Source: Ophioderma brevispina (Eukaryota; Echinodermata; Ophiuroidea; Amphilepidida; Ophiodermatidae). From it: DNA of 64,000 nucleotides. Positions 1 to 11,843 of the stretch are shown piece after piece. The notes beneath the pieces were generated by a model. That model made no database searches. It was not told where the DNA came from and saw only the letters and a program-made list of their open reading frames with translations. Where the stretch lies: contig JAMKCH010049408.1 of NCBI GenBank assembly GCA_023653785.1, positions 1 to 64,000 of the forward strand, in the 5' to 3' direction. The stretch's first letter is position 1. Every line of letters starts with the position of its first letter. The position numbers were made by a program, and so were the translations under genes.

Positions 1-1590
1 ACTAGTCGGTGTCTGTAAAAAACAAGCAGCAATATCCATTCTTGAATGATGTACAAAAACAGTGTCCCAAAAACGGAGTTTCGCGCAAGGTTCAGTGATT
101 CAATAACCCTTTACAAGATTAGTTTTGACAAGGCAATTGGTCGTGGCCTTATAATATCTTGTTTAGAAACTTTACACTCGTAATTTTCCGTATTGAGGTA
201 CTGTCCCTGTTCCCACATGGTTCGCACATTTGGCAGGCTTTGTTGGCCGTTGTTAAGTGTTGGCATGCTCAATGAATACTTAATGAGGGGGTTTCATCAT
301 ACTAGTCTCATCAATACTGCAATTTTGGTTTAAAGTAATGAAAGAGTACCATTGGCATGAAAAATTTCAGATAATAATGAAATGACCCCTTATTTCAATC
401 ACTTACAAAATTTGAAAACAGTTGGATATGTTAATTATGTAAAAACAGTAAAAAAACAGCAAGAGTCTGTGGCAGTTCGTATTAATTTCGGCCACTGAAA
501 ATCAAGATGTTGACATCCCTGCAAGAATTTTAGTGTGTATCCAGTATGTTTTGTGACACAATTCCAAACGCATTCAGACGCAGGATTCAGACATTGCACT
601 TCATCAGCTGTATTAAGATATTGATCTGAAAAGGGCGGATAGTCGCCGGGATTATCACTGCAATAGCAAGGGTCTGGGAGCTGATGACTGCATGCTTTTC
701 AGCTTCATAATGCGCAGTTGTCAAAGGTGAGCTAGAAGAAAATAATATTACGTACTTTTCCTTTTCGGCCCTCGTATTTTAACCCTGCGTAAATTTGTTT
801 ATTTTTTGTATTTGTGCAAAAAAAAAAAAAAGGAAAAAAAAAAAAAAAAAAAAACTTTTTAGTTGCGCTTGTATTGTACGCCAAAAATCCATCGCGTCGT
901 CAATAACAACTATACCTTTTTTTAATCCTTATAACATTTACATTGGTGTACTTTAAAACACAAATTCACTGATTTGAAATTTAACCCGGTACTAAGTTCA
1001 CCCCTTATTTTTACAATGTTCCCCATATTTTCCAGAGGTTGGACCGAATTGGATTCAGCACCCTCCAAACTACAGAAAAAACGTCTCCCAAACTTCGAGA
1101 TAGGATTCTCGTTTTAACCCTACAAATAACCTTTGGCACTTAACACTATTCTTCTCCACCTATTTCACAATTCCATACCGTCCGTGGTGTAGCCCTCTCA
1201 TGTTTTTTGTTTTTATAAAGCGAATCGTAAACAGTTTCACGTTCCTTGTGAGTGCCTGTGATGTACCATTCTTACAAGTATTGATTTATTTTTTCCAAAA
1301 AATTGGAAAGATGATAACGGATGTTATATCACGAGCACTTTCAATTACTTTTATCAAGCTCTCTACAAACGTTTTGTCTGTGTGAAAAATAAAGTTAACT
1401 GAATATTTGATTAGCGCGAACACTAACTTCTTCGAAAACACCGGGTGCAAATCAACTGTGTGAATGATTGCATCAATGTCAACATTCCGCTGTCAGACAA
1501 ATCGCTGCTGCACACAACAGTCTCAAACTGAAGTGATTGAACCCTCGACACGGGGTCAAAGCATCTCAATACGCGTGTCACAACGTTTGA
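1..1590. other. AT-rich non-coding stretch
   Basis: No recognisable gene or repeat family is seen here. The only notable item is an A-rich tract at 818-854, two runs of A split by GG, which may be an old retroposon tail or simple slippage. The one open frame, 61 codons at 1200-1385, has no recognisable motif. Confidence 0.5.
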
Positions 1591-1593
1591 ACT

Positions 1594-1905
1594 TAAAGGT
1601 CCTGCCGATACTATAGCCTAGTTCCCAGAAGCCCCAGATTTTTACCGGAATTGGTCAACATGTGGTATCATAATAAAGCGCTATTTTTCTCATTTACCCT
1701 GTGAATCTTAGGGCCAAAGGATGTTTTGGTTTGGAAGTTGAGTGAAAATGTACCCCATTTTGGTCGACCAATATTAAATTTTACACAGGACTCTATGGGG
1801 CTTACAAAATCGCGTTTTTAGCTGTCACTGAAACGGATTGGAATTTTTCGGCGTAAACTTTACAGATGGGGTTTTGGGGTGACGGCCATCTATCAAGATG
1901 AAAAC
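1594..1905 (+). repeat. Dispersed repeat family A, copy 1
   Basis: This is about 310 bp of non-coding repeat. It aligns by eye with 55238-55570 on the same strand and with 39940-40254 inverted. The shared blocks run in the same order: TTAAAGGTCC near the start, CCCAGATTTT, CTCATTTACCCTGTGAA, CCCCATTTTGGT followed by GACCAATAT, an ACTCTATGG block, and TTTACAGATGGGGTTTTG at the end. A partial copy lies at 37790-37966. No TIR or poly-A tail is visible, so the class (SINE, MITE or fragment of a larger element) is open. Confidence 0.75.
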
Positions 1906-2062
1906 TTCATAGCCTGAAACGGGCCTCCCGCCTTTAGGATTTCATTGGTATCTATAACAAATTACTTACTAGTGTAGTACGTAACATTCCTTGGTATATA
2001 TAATCATTATAAGAAGGATGCGGCGACCAATCAGTTACGCTCTCTTCTATAAGTGAAGACCT

Positions 2063-2873
2063 GAGCGCAAGAAGTACTTAAGTCCATATTTGATGTTTTG
2101 AGTTACTCAAAAAATATTAAATTTGTCGTAATTTAATGGAAAGAGTAAAAATTTAATTTAGCATGGTTATAGGAACCATAACTTTAGGGTATGATATTTG
2201 GTGAAAAAAATGTGCTTCTGGGAATGTACAAGATAATAAATATATCGATTTTGGACTTAGTACTTTTTGCGCTGAAATGGAGTATAAACGTTTTGATGGC
2301 TAAAAACTCCATATTTTTTTTAATTCTAGAAAATTGTGCTAAACAATATCTAACCTCTTTACATGGGTGACTATAACCAGGGAAGTGTGATGCGGGCATT
2401 GTTTACGAGTAATTCAATAAATCGATTTTTGACTTAAGTACTTCTTGCGCTCAATGGGAGTATGCACTGTTTTTATTGGCTCAAAAACGCAAAGATTGTC
2501 TAAGATTCCTTAAAAGTGGCCAAAACAACAACAAACAGTAAATTTGTTTAACAATTGGTTGTTAAAATAATCGTATTTTTTACTTGACATCCTTAACTCA
2601 ATTAGATTTCACCATTGATTGTAGTCGGTTTGCTAGTATATCAACTGTGCTGTGGGTGGACTTAAGTACTTCTTGACCTCAAATTGGCGCTTATTGCCAA
2701 AAATGCCTGCCCCAAAAGTGTTTAACCTTTGTTTTGAAACAAAAACATAATTATACATATTTCATGACCTCCTAAAACTCAAAACCAGTGATAACTCCTT
2801 GGCCAATTTGGATTTAAGTACTTTTGCATGTCTCAGTCTGCAGTCGTGTCCACACGCGGACTTAAGTCAAGTA
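2063..2873. repeat. Cluster of six GGACTTAAGTACTT motifs
   Basis: A motif close to GGACTTAAGTACTTCTTGCG followed by CTC occurs at 2253-2274, 2431-2452, 2658-2680 and 2811-2834, with a short version at 2858-2873. An inverted copy sits at the left edge, 2063-2085. The 2253 and 2431 copies are part of a longer ~178-bp unit: both are preceded by AATAAAT..ATCGATTTT and followed by GGAGTAT. One inverted copy at the left and direct copies to the right resemble the subterminal repeats of a non-autonomous DNA transposon, but no outer TIR was found. Confidence 0.6.
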
Positions 2874-2879
2874 TTACCG

Positions 2880-3824
2880 GTTCTAACCGGATCTAAATGA
2901 TACTTCTGTGACAACCATACAAAAGTATGCAATGTCCGTCCGTGATGAAAAGTTTCCGTCCGTCATGATTTTCATTTCAATGTTGTGAAGATATGTTAAT
3001 TTGGATTTAAGTTTAAACTTTTCATTCACACTAGTGTGCGGTCAATATAAAATGAGATAGCTCAGTGGTTTTTATTTCTATTTCTGACCTGCTAAGAAAT
3101 AAAACCACGTTGTTCATTCTTTTTGTCATCACTTATGGACAAGTGTTGCATCAAAATGCTAACACCGTGTGACAGAACTCTTTCATAGAATTATTTTCTA
3201 ATATTTTTTGGGTTTTTTCCCTTAAAATAATAACGTTCAAGCTATAATATTAAACAAAACTTACCGGCCCGCTTTGCACGCCCCCCGCCCTTCCGCCCCC
3301 CCTTCCTTTCGTGCCCGCCCGTCCCGTCTGTGCTGGATTGTTTTTCCCCTTCCGTTTCCCACCCTGCGGCCTGATCCCAAGGTCTCCACCCCTTGTAACG
3401 TTTTTTAAACCATGGTCCAAGTAACTTGAGACATTAGGGATAATCCTTTAAGTGATTTCAACATATGAAATGTAAATATTTTGTATGCTTTAAAAGTTTT
3501 CATGCTGCGTCGGCCAATCCTTATTCAATACTAAGCCACATAATCAGACGTTATAATAGCATGCAAATGAAAAACAATAGAATCGCTGTTTACACTTTGC
3601 TGTTTGGCTAATGGTGTCCCTCCCCCTTGGGGTCGTCGCTGGCCCAAGTGCTGCCCTCGTCCTGGCCAATGATAAAAATATAGGGGATTCCTTGGCCGCT
3701 GCCGCCTGGAAACCATGTTCATATGTTTTTATGTTTTTTGGACTTTAGTGCTCGGATGGTATTTTCGGAAGATTATCTTTATCTTACAATCTGTTTTTTT
3801 TTTGTAGTGTTTTTTTTTTTTCTC

Positions 3825-3862
<38 letters not shown>

Positions 3863-4480
3863 GTGGTTTTGTTTTTTTTTTTGTTTGTCTTTATGGTGTA
3901 TTATCAATTACCAGAGGGTAGGACAGAACAAAATCAATTGTTTATTATTTCTTTTAGTGAAAAGTTCGTATAGCACTGGTACTAAACACTATGAAACAAA
4001 ATTTAAACATAAGTGGATAGATAAATCTGCCAATCATCGGGGTATATTGAAATACAATTTTTTGACGTTAATATTGCGGCTCCAGTACGTATTAAGTAAG
4101 GTTGTCCTAACCTAATGCCAAGTGAAACAAAAAGGCAAATACCGATAGCCGCCATGAATTTTCGTGGTTTGGCTTATGCTACCCCGCAATGAAGCAATGA
4201 GATGTTTTATTTTTTACGGGGAAAAACTATTCTATGTTGTGTTTTGCAGACGTTCCCGTTGATAAAGAAATTGCAAAAAAAACCCGAGTACGTTGCTGAA
4301 TGGGGTCCTCGACGGTTATTTTAGTTCTTTACAGCGTAAATGGTCATGGAGTGTCATATTGTTAAGTGGGCCTGAGAGAGGTTTTGAGGCAACCCAATAT
4401 TGTTTTACTAGTATTAATATATTACACCTCAACTAGCTATTCTTACCTTGTATATTTATGCAACAGAATGTCTAAAAGAG
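2880..4480. other. Non-coding stretch with GC-rich and poly-T tracts
   Basis: No gene is recognised. A C-rich, G-poor stretch lies at 3265-3375 and is far richer in GC than its surroundings. A nearly pure T tract with a few interruptions occupies about 3793-3882. The interval 4115-4480 lies directly upstream of the LINE ORF2 remnant and could hold its 5' UTR or ORF1, but no gag-like or RRM motif can be read. Confidence 0.4.
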
Positions 4481-4489
4481 AGAAAACAG

Positions 4490-7400
4490 TGCTTTTGATT
4501 TGCTTATCTTTCAATATAAAACAAGGCTGAAATTTGCGTATTTGCTCCTATAACAAAATTAGAAATTTCACAATTCTTGTACCAGAGAAACACTTCCTGA
4601 GCTTAATATCCTTTCAGATGGATTATTTTTTTAGGTCTTTACTCAGGTAAAAAATCAAACTTGTTGACTTTTCTAGGGACAACCTGATAGTAAAATCTCC
4701 AAGAATCGTTGCACCTTTAACAATAATTTTGAATACAGAAGTCAAACAGACGAAACGCTAACGAGGGAAATGATGATCTCTAGACCCTTGAATAAATGAT
4801 TATAATATGACACTGGTTTAATATTTATGGTCCTATTTAGATAAACCAGAGTTCTACAACAACATGTATGATGTTTATTAATGATTTGACAATCACTATG
4901 TAATTATATTTGAGATTGGGAATCCTGGTTCTGGATGCAAAACCCTTGGGATACTTATAATTATGTAATAGACAATAATCCTAATGCTAAAAAAGAGAGT
5001 CGGTTGAATTATGCAATCATTGAACTTATAGATATAATGGCGCACTAAAATCCCGAATTACGTAAGTACACATGGCGCCAAAACGATGCTCAAAAAACAG
5101 GCCACGTCCTCGATTTCTTTTTGACTTTCATCAAACTGAAATGCAAAAATGGTACAAGCAGTGTGATATCTTTCCATGTTATCGCACTGATCACTCTTTA
5201 GTAGATATAGTTTAAGACTTAGGATATTGAGCATGGCCCGGGCTACTGGAAGTTCAACAATTCATTGTATAAAGACTTTGAATTTCGTTTAATTATTTGT
5301 AAAGAAAACTATTAAAGAGGTGTGTGGGGAACTATGCAAGCAACCCATACACCATACAAAATTTGGAGTCTGAAATTAAAAAATTATTTGCCAAGATTTC
5401 TTCAGGGGACCATACTTTAAGTGATCAGTTTGCAACTAACAAATGCCAGACCTTGAGAGTTTGCGTAAAATAAAATGAACGGAGTTTTTATGAGACAAAA
5501 AAGCCACCGGTGGTTTGAAGCATGGTGAAAAACTCATCCCAGTACTTTCTTCACTATGGAGAAAGGAACTTGTCACCAAAACTATTAATAAAATAATTAC
5601 AGAAGAGAACATGATTTTAACGAATGCAAAAGAAATTCTTACGAGGCGAGGAGGATTTCTACAAAGATCTGTATTCTGAACATGAAAATTGAAGAAACTG
5701 TAGATATCAATAATATCTTTTCAATTCGATAACCAGATAACAGATGTACAAACGGGATCTTGAGTGCCCAAACGTAGAATAATTGTTAATAAAAAAAACG
5801 AAGGCGCTAAGAAATAGTACAATGGAAATCACCGGTGCTGGCTCGACGGATTTAGCTTTGAATTTTTCAACGTACCTTTTTCTAATCTCGGTTGGTGATT
5901 TACTACTTCTTCTAAACTTATCATATGTCACTGGCGACCTTTGCTCAACTCAAAAATATGGTATTATCACACTACTTCCTCAAGTGATAACCCCGACAAT
6001 TTTTAAAGAACGGGCGTCCCCTAGCATTACTTAATGTAACTATAAATTACCTCATCGTGTAGTGCAAACATATTGAAATCATGTTTACCAGATATTATTC
6101 ATGAGAAATCAAAAGGCTTCATAATCTGGCGCTATATGGATAAACAGCCGAAATTTGTACGATCTAATGAGTTATACAGAAAATGAAAATATTCCCAGGG
6201 TTATTCTTCATGATAGATTTTGAGAAGGCTTTCGACTCGGTGTCTCATACCTTTATCTTGAAAAATTGATACTTTAATTTTGCACCTCTATTCAGCATGG
6301 GCTTGTGGTTTTTTTTTTATAATCAAGCCTCGACCTCTGTATTGTAACGGGTTTCTATCGAAGCATTTAAGTTTATAGAGGTTGTAGACAAGGTGATGGG
6401 CTCATCCCCTACAATATTTATTCGATGTGCGTAAGTCCTTGGGACAGATGATCCGTAATACTAATAAAAATATCAAGGGGTATTAGTTAAAGTCTTGAAC
6501 CTTCGTATACTCACAATATGCCGATGATACGGGTTTTTTTTTGGATGGCAGTGAGAAGTCATACTGAGGCTTTATACATTTGGATGTATTTTCGCCACAA
6601 TGAGTGGTTTTACCGGTTAAATTTGATAAAAACCATGCTGTGTGGGTGGTTCAAAGCTGAAAAAATCAACAGAAATTTGTGAAGATTTGAATGTGAAATG
6701 GGTTCTTATAATGATCCATTAAAAGCTGGTTGGTATCGACGTCACAGCTTCACTAAATAGAATGATACCCATTAATTATTTAAATGTATGCAATCAATCC
6801 CATAATCTTATCCACCACTGGTCCAGACGTACCTCAGTAAGAACAGTTCTGGTAGAGTAACAGTTGTAAAATCTCAATATGTCGAAGCTTACTTTCTTAT
6901 TTTAAACTCTCCTACCCATCTAAACGAATTTATGAAAGAATTAAATCAAATAGTTATAATATAAATTTATATGGAAATGCAATCGACAAGGTTACAAGAA
7001 ATAAAATGATCCAAAAGTATGTATTACCAGGGTGGGGTGAAATGGTTGATGTGCAGTCTTATGTGCATTTGGCTTTTGAAAATTACATGGCTTCCCCCCA
7101 GCAGAATTTTAAATAATGCAGGATCCGAATGTGTTAATTGTATTTTGCAAAACACCAACCTTGGAGTTTCCTTAATCTTTAAGGAGGTCTCTGTCATAAT
7201 TCTGATTTTATGAAACCAAAAATTTAAACCTAAATAATTTTTGGAAAGACGTATTTTTCGGCATGGTCTGAATTTACCAATTGTCACATCATACAAAATA
7301 CTCAAACTTAGAAAGACCGCACTTTGGTATCATTATAATATTAGGGTTGGCAAACAAAGTCTGTATTATAAACATTGGGTCCGCAAGTGTTGACTTGGTT

Positions 7401-8230
7401 AATGACTTAATGATGAAAAAGGTCAATTTCATCACTTGGAGAGTTTCAATCAGAATAATGTCCGTTACCAACTTTGTTGAATCATGAGGGGAGTTATATC
7501 CGCAATCAGAAAATCATTTCCGATGTACTTATAATCCTTTGGAGAACCATTGTATAATCCCCATCAATACCATTCCATTTTGGTGTTCTACTGAAAGAAC
7601 AAAAGGGTTCAGGAGAATTATGATATCTTGATCTCAAAGAACAAGGTTGTTCGTAAATTTGTTAACAAATCGGAAAATAAAACTTTAATATTCTATAGAC
7701 CATCAGATGGGAACAAATCTTTGTAACATAACACTTTATATGTACAATTATAACGAAGCTAAGATTGGTTCCAATCACGATTAACCCCATAGATTCTAGG
7801 CACAAATTCCCTTTTCTATTTAAAATTTTGTGTGGCAAGCGATAACAATCTGTGCACATTTTATGGCCCTAGTTTTCAGAGGAAACTTTGTTGCATATGT
7901 TTTGCAACCGCCGACATAAGCTAATGATTTTTGGGAAAGGGTAAAAAAATGGATTAGAGAAAAAAATAAAGTTAAATTACATTGGACAACTGTGATTTAT
8001 TTTTGAGTTAGATGATCAAGCAATTGCAATGAATTTGAATTTTGCTATTGAGTACATTTCATCATATATAAAATGAAAATGCTAGAAAGGCCCCCTTTCG
8101 CTTTCAACCTCAAAATTGAAATTCGGTTCATTGGTTAAAAAATCAATCAGCAATTATTAGACACTGCAGCTTTTTTTGGTAAGTTTTACAGATAACAAAT
8201 ATATGAAGAAACCAACAAATGGACACATAA
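4490..8230 (+). pseudogene. Decayed LINE ORF2 (L1/Tx1-like): endonuclease-RT
   Basis: This is a non-LTR retrotransposon ORF2 on the plus strand, broken by many frameshifts and stops and readable only by hopping frames. The APE-type endonuclease part shows NIYGP (4820-4834), a GDWN-like block near 4913-4935, LDFFL (5105-5122) and CDIFPCYRTDHSLVDI (5162-5209), whose DH is the usual C-terminal endonuclease motif. The linker before the RT reads EEDFYKDLYSEHEN (about 5650-5690). RT motifs follow in order: IDFEKAFDSVSH (6213-6248), RGCRQGD (6377-6397) and QYADD (6514-6528). Downstream come NEWFYRLNLIKT-like, LVGIDV and YYKHWV segments (about 7365), and then a C-terminal LKFCVASDNNLCTFYGPSF-like zinc-knuckle remnant (about 7820-7880). 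KVKLHWTT and LDDQAIAMN lie at about 7965-8035, and LVKKSISNY near 8135-8160. This domain order and these motifs are typical of L1/Tx1-like LINEs of aquatic invertebrates. It cannot encode an active protein. Both ends are estimates. Confidence 0.9.
6213..6528 (+). other. Reverse transcriptase catalytic core of the LINE remnant
   Basis: Three consecutive RT motifs are legible. Motif A is IDFEKAFDSV and contains the first catalytic Asp. Motif B is RGCRQGD. Motif C is YADD and holds the catalytic Asp pair. Between A and B the frame is broken by TGA/TAA codons and a T-run expansion near 6310. After B the reading continues into Y-I-Y-S and then an I-R-N-T-N-K-N-I-K-G block. The catalytic residues survive although the frame does not. 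Confidence 0.9.
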
Positions 8231-9400
8231 TTGGGCAAAGAGAGCGCTACAACATGCCAGATAGTATTTTGGGAATTTCCGTAGCCTGACCCAGCTGACA
8301 CACATTTTTATTCACACTATGAATTCGGAACTTTAACGAAATAAACCTGTGCTTATTCCTGCAGGGGTTCCGAATTGCATGTGTGGTCAGAAAAAATTTG
8401 TCTTATGTGTCCGTTACGGAACTCCCAGTATTGTATGAGAACAGTATATGAAACAGTGTTTTTTTCGGAAGGGCGATAGCCCTTGTAGCACCTAAATCAT
8501 ATCAGTTGCGAGAATGGTTTTGCCGTCTGTTTAAAAGTGGTTCAAAAATAAAACGAAACATTAGCACATAGTTTTCAAAAAGCTGTGAGTAACAAGTATA
8601 CATCAATTCTTAGAAACGGACTTAATAAAATGACGAAAATGGCTGATGATATTCGACGAAACGAAACACGGCTGCCCCGCATCCATTGCTTTATTCCGTT
8701 ATCATACCTTTTTATACGTGTGGACGGAAGAAAGCGTGTAATCCAATGGGGCACTGAACCTGTTTTTGATTTGTTTCGTTCTGACTATAATCAAGTCGAA
8801 AAAACGTCATACAGTCATTGCCTCAGTGTGTGGACGCACACAGACGGGATGTGATGGACAAGAGCGCGAAGCTGTGATACCAGTCTGAATCAGATGGCCA
8901 GCTTTTATCTAGCCAAGGAAAGGCCACTCTTAAAAAGGTCTTATTTTACCAGAACTTAACCTTTTAAATTACGGTCACCCCCGGTTATTCAATGTTCACG
9001 CTTTAATTACGATGATCTAAACATAAAATTCAATTTGGAAACAGAACAACTTCTAAATAAACATAGTTATAATAATTCCACACATTTGAAAAGGTGTAGT
9101 ATATCCCCTGACAGTTACCATTTTCCAATAATATTACGTATGCTGTTGTAAATCACTGGTTTTTAATGTAAGAATATGAACTATGAAAATGTTTTTGCCT
9201 TCTATATGTGTTAAATATGCGTAACATCATTCAAAAATGCAAGATCTTGGGGGGGGGGTAATTTTCTCTGTTTATTTTTTAAAGTTTAAAAAATCTTGTC
9301 GAACTCGATTATAACTTTTTGTATATTTTGAATATTTGTTTTAATAAATGAATGTTTTGCCTTAATTAAAAAAAAGTTCATGTATCATTCTACCATCCAT
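8231..9400. other. Unassigned stretch downstream of the LINE
   Basis: No recognised gene. The first few hundred bases may be LINE 3' UTR, but no poly-A or microsatellite tail marks its end. A short open frame at 8585-8854 (89 codons) has no family signature. A G9 run lies at 9249-9258. Confidence 0.35.
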
Positions 9401-9406
9401 ATCTTA

Positions 9407-9475
9407 AAGTTATGTAGTTTAGTGGTAAGGATAGACTTGTAATCTTAAGCCCGGGTTCGAATCTGAGTAAGGGTC
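9407..9475 (+). repeat. tRNA-like SINE head (or decayed tRNA)
   Basis: An A-box-like GTAGTTTAGTGGTAAGG (about 9414-9430) is followed by a B-box GGTTCGAATC (9454-9463) at tRNA spacing. A plausible anticodon arm (AGA, loop CTTGTAA, TCT) would give anticodon TGT. The T stem and the acceptor stem pair poorly, so a functional tRNA-Thr is unlikely. A pol III-derived SINE head or tRNA pseudogene fits better. Confidence 0.5.
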
Positions 9476-9996
9476 AGGTTTAAAACTTACTCCTGATCAG
9501 GATAATATCTCTTAAACATACAGTTGAATATTAACAGGTTAGGAACAGCTTGCTCTGAATTAAAATAAATGCATTTTACACCTGGAGAAGAATAGTCTTT
9601 TTCCATCCATTTTACTTTCAATGGGGGGGGGCGTCCCTAGGTCATTTGTTTTGACCAATCCGGGTTGCTTGCTCGTGTGGCTATAGCCAATGACAAGACT
9701 CCTTCAGGTCGGGTCATTTTTCTTATTTGTTTTTACCTGTCAACCATCGCAATCTGCCTTCATGGAGTAGGTTTCAAAATATTTGTTTCCCGCCCGCCCT
9801 CCCTGAGTAACTCAGGCATGTTTGTGTTTTGTTTTTCCCTTTTATTTTCACCCTTTATTTCCATTTGGCTGACATTTTTGTCATTTAAGAATACTTTTTT
9901 TGTGCTAAAAGGTGGTGGATTGGGGCACTTATGGTATATTGGCGTTTAATTGCGAGAATTAAAATTTCCGGTCTAATACAAGTTACAGGTTAGTAT
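9476..9996. other. Unassigned, with a pyrimidine-rich part
   Basis: No gene recognised. It contains a G9 run at 9624-9632 and a TTT/CCC-rich strand from about 9715 to 9910. The 94-codon open frame at 9665-9949 is mostly a by-product of that T-richness. Confidence 0.35.
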
Positions 9997-11632
9997 CTAT
10001 CATTGGCCAACGAGTCAGAACTAGCTCAATTCCTGCTCGCAGAAATTAATTTCACCGAGCTGAAATTCTATCCATTCAAATTAAGTCGAATCCGTTTTAA
10101 ACCAATCAAAAGAGTTCTTCTATTGGCCGAGCTGAAATGTTTGAACTACTTTCAGCTCGCCCCGAAATTTAATTCTGCGAGCAGAAATTAATATCAGCTC
10201 ACTGAAATTACAACCAATCAGGAATTTTTTTTTTAATGCGAGGCAAAAATTAACCTGGCCAACTCGTTCATAATTAATGAATTTCAGCTCGCCGAAATTA
10301 ATTTCTGCTCGCCGAAATTAATTTCTGCGGCTCGCTAGCAATTAAACAGCCAATAGGAAGACAATTTTTTTCAGCGAGCTGAAATTCCAGCCAATGAAAA
10401 GCAATGAATTTCTGCTCGCCGAAAATGATTTCCCCGCTCGCTGAATTACAGCCAATAGGAAGACGTTTTTGTCAGCGAGCTGAAATCCAGCCAATGAAAA
10501 GCAATGAATTTCTGCTCGCCGAAATGAAGTTCAGCTCGCCGAAAATTAATCTGCTCGCTGAAATTTAACAAAGCCATAGGACGACGTTTTTCAGCGAGCT
10601 GCAATTCCCAGCAATAGGAAGACGTTTTTTCATCGAGCTGAAATTCCAGCCATAGAAAAGCAATGAATTTCTGCTCGCCGAAATGAATTTCCGCTCGCCA
10701 GAACTAATTTCTGCTCGCTGAATTACAGCCAATAGGGAAGACGGTTTTTTAAGCGAGCTGAAATTCCAGCCAATGGAAGACGTGTTTTCAGCGAGCTTTT
10801 GAAATTCCAGCCCAATGGACAAAAAGCACTGATTCTCTCGCCGAAATGGTGAATTTCAGCTCGCCAAACTTAATTTCAGCTCGCCAAAATAATTCAGCTC
10901 GCTGAAATACAGCCATAGGAAGCCGTTTTTTCAGCGAGCTGAAATTCCAGCCAATGAAAAGCAAGAATTTTGCTCGCCAAATGAATTTCAGCCCTCGCCA
11001 AAATTAATTTCAGCTCGCAAAAAAATTAATTTCAGCTCGCTGAATTACAGCCCATAGGAAGACGTTGTTTTCAAGAGTGAATTCCAGCCAATGAAAAGCA
11101 ATGAATTTCTGCCGCGAAATGTATTTCAGCCTCAACCAAAATAATTTCAGGCGCCAAAATTAATTTCATCTCGCCAAAATTAATTTCAGCTCGCGAAAAT
11201 ACAACCAATAGGAAGACGTTTTTTTAAGCGAGCTGGAATTCCAGCCAATGAAAAGCAATGAATTTCGCCCGCCGAACTGAATACAGCTCGCAAAAATAAT
11301 TTATTTCGCGAGCAGAAAATTCATGGCCATTTTAATTTTGGCTAGTAGAAATTCAGTACTTATGAACGGGATGCCAGATTGTTGAATTTCGGCGACCTGA
11401 AAGAAATTGATTTCGGCGAGGTGGAAATTAATTTCACAGGAGCTGAAATTATTTCAAACCATTCTGCTTCGCTGAACAAAAACGTTATTTGATGGTCAGT
11501 GGCCGCCAGTATAATAATCTGAGTGCTTCTTTTGATAAAAATTTCTGCTCGTGAAATTCTGAATTTCGCTCGCTGAAAGTAATTTCTGCGTGCAGAAATT
11601 GAGCTAGTTAGGACTCGTTTGGCCAATGATAG
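9997..11632. mobile_element. TIR-bounded foldback element filled with CCAAT/GAGCTGAAATT satellite
   Basis: The left end (9997-10051) reads CTATCATTGGCCAACGAGTC followed by an AACTAGCTCAATT block. The right end (about 11577-11632) is its reverse complement with a few changes, giving TIRs of about 55 bp. TA dinucleotides lie at both outer edges (9994-9995 and 11633-11634), compatible with a TA target-site duplication if one base is gained on the left. The interior is a degenerate array. Modules of CAGCGAGCTGAAATTCCAGC + CAATGAAAAGCAATGAATT alternate with ACAGCCAATAGGAAGACG and with runs of GCTCGCCGAAATTAATTTC-type units. The CCAGCCAAT module starts near 10381, 10482, 10601, 10640, 10760, 10801, 10941, 11079 and 11235. 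There is no transposase frame, so the element would be non-autonomous. Confidence 0.8.
10365..11260. repeat. Degenerate tandem array inside the 10-kb element
   Basis: About nine variable-length units of roughly 40-160 bp are built from two short palindromic words. GAGC-TGAAATT and its complement AATTTCA-GCTC alternate with inverted CCAAT-like words (GCCAATGAAAAG and GCCAATAGGAAGACG). Adjacent words of opposite sense let the strand fold into many small hairpins. Unit length varies through deletion and insertion of the short words rather than of whole units. Confidence 0.75.
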
Positions 11633-11791
11633 TAATCAGCCTAAATTTGGTAGCATTTGATGGTGTGTTATTTAAAACAACAGTTCGTAACTGGTTATTA
11701 AAATAACAGTTCGGTACTGGTTATTCCCCTAGGTACCTTACCTCTCGGATTGCAGCGGGCATTTTGCCCTACTTCTAACATAAATTTAATA

Positions 11792-11795
<4 letters not shown>

Positions 11796-11841
<46 letters not shown>
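11796..11841 (+). repeat. 46-bp poly-A tract
   Basis: This is a pure A run directly after ATTTAATACTTT. It could be the 3' tail of a plus-strand retroposon lying just upstream (11640-11795), but no RT or A/B-box sequence is seen there. Confidence 0.7.

Positions 11842-11843
<2 letters not shown>

Noticed and set aside
4490..8230. Active retrotransposon
   Set aside because: Numerous frameshifts and stops in the endonuclease, RT and C-terminal parts.
9407..9475. Functional tRNA-Thr (TGT)
   Set aside because: A and B boxes are present, but the T stem and acceptor stem do not pair; kept only as a SINE head or tRNA relic.
10003..11626. Open frames of 62-88 codons inside the 10-kb satellite element
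   Set aside because: They are translations of the repeat words (AEIN/AEL-type residues recur) and differ between units by frameshifts.
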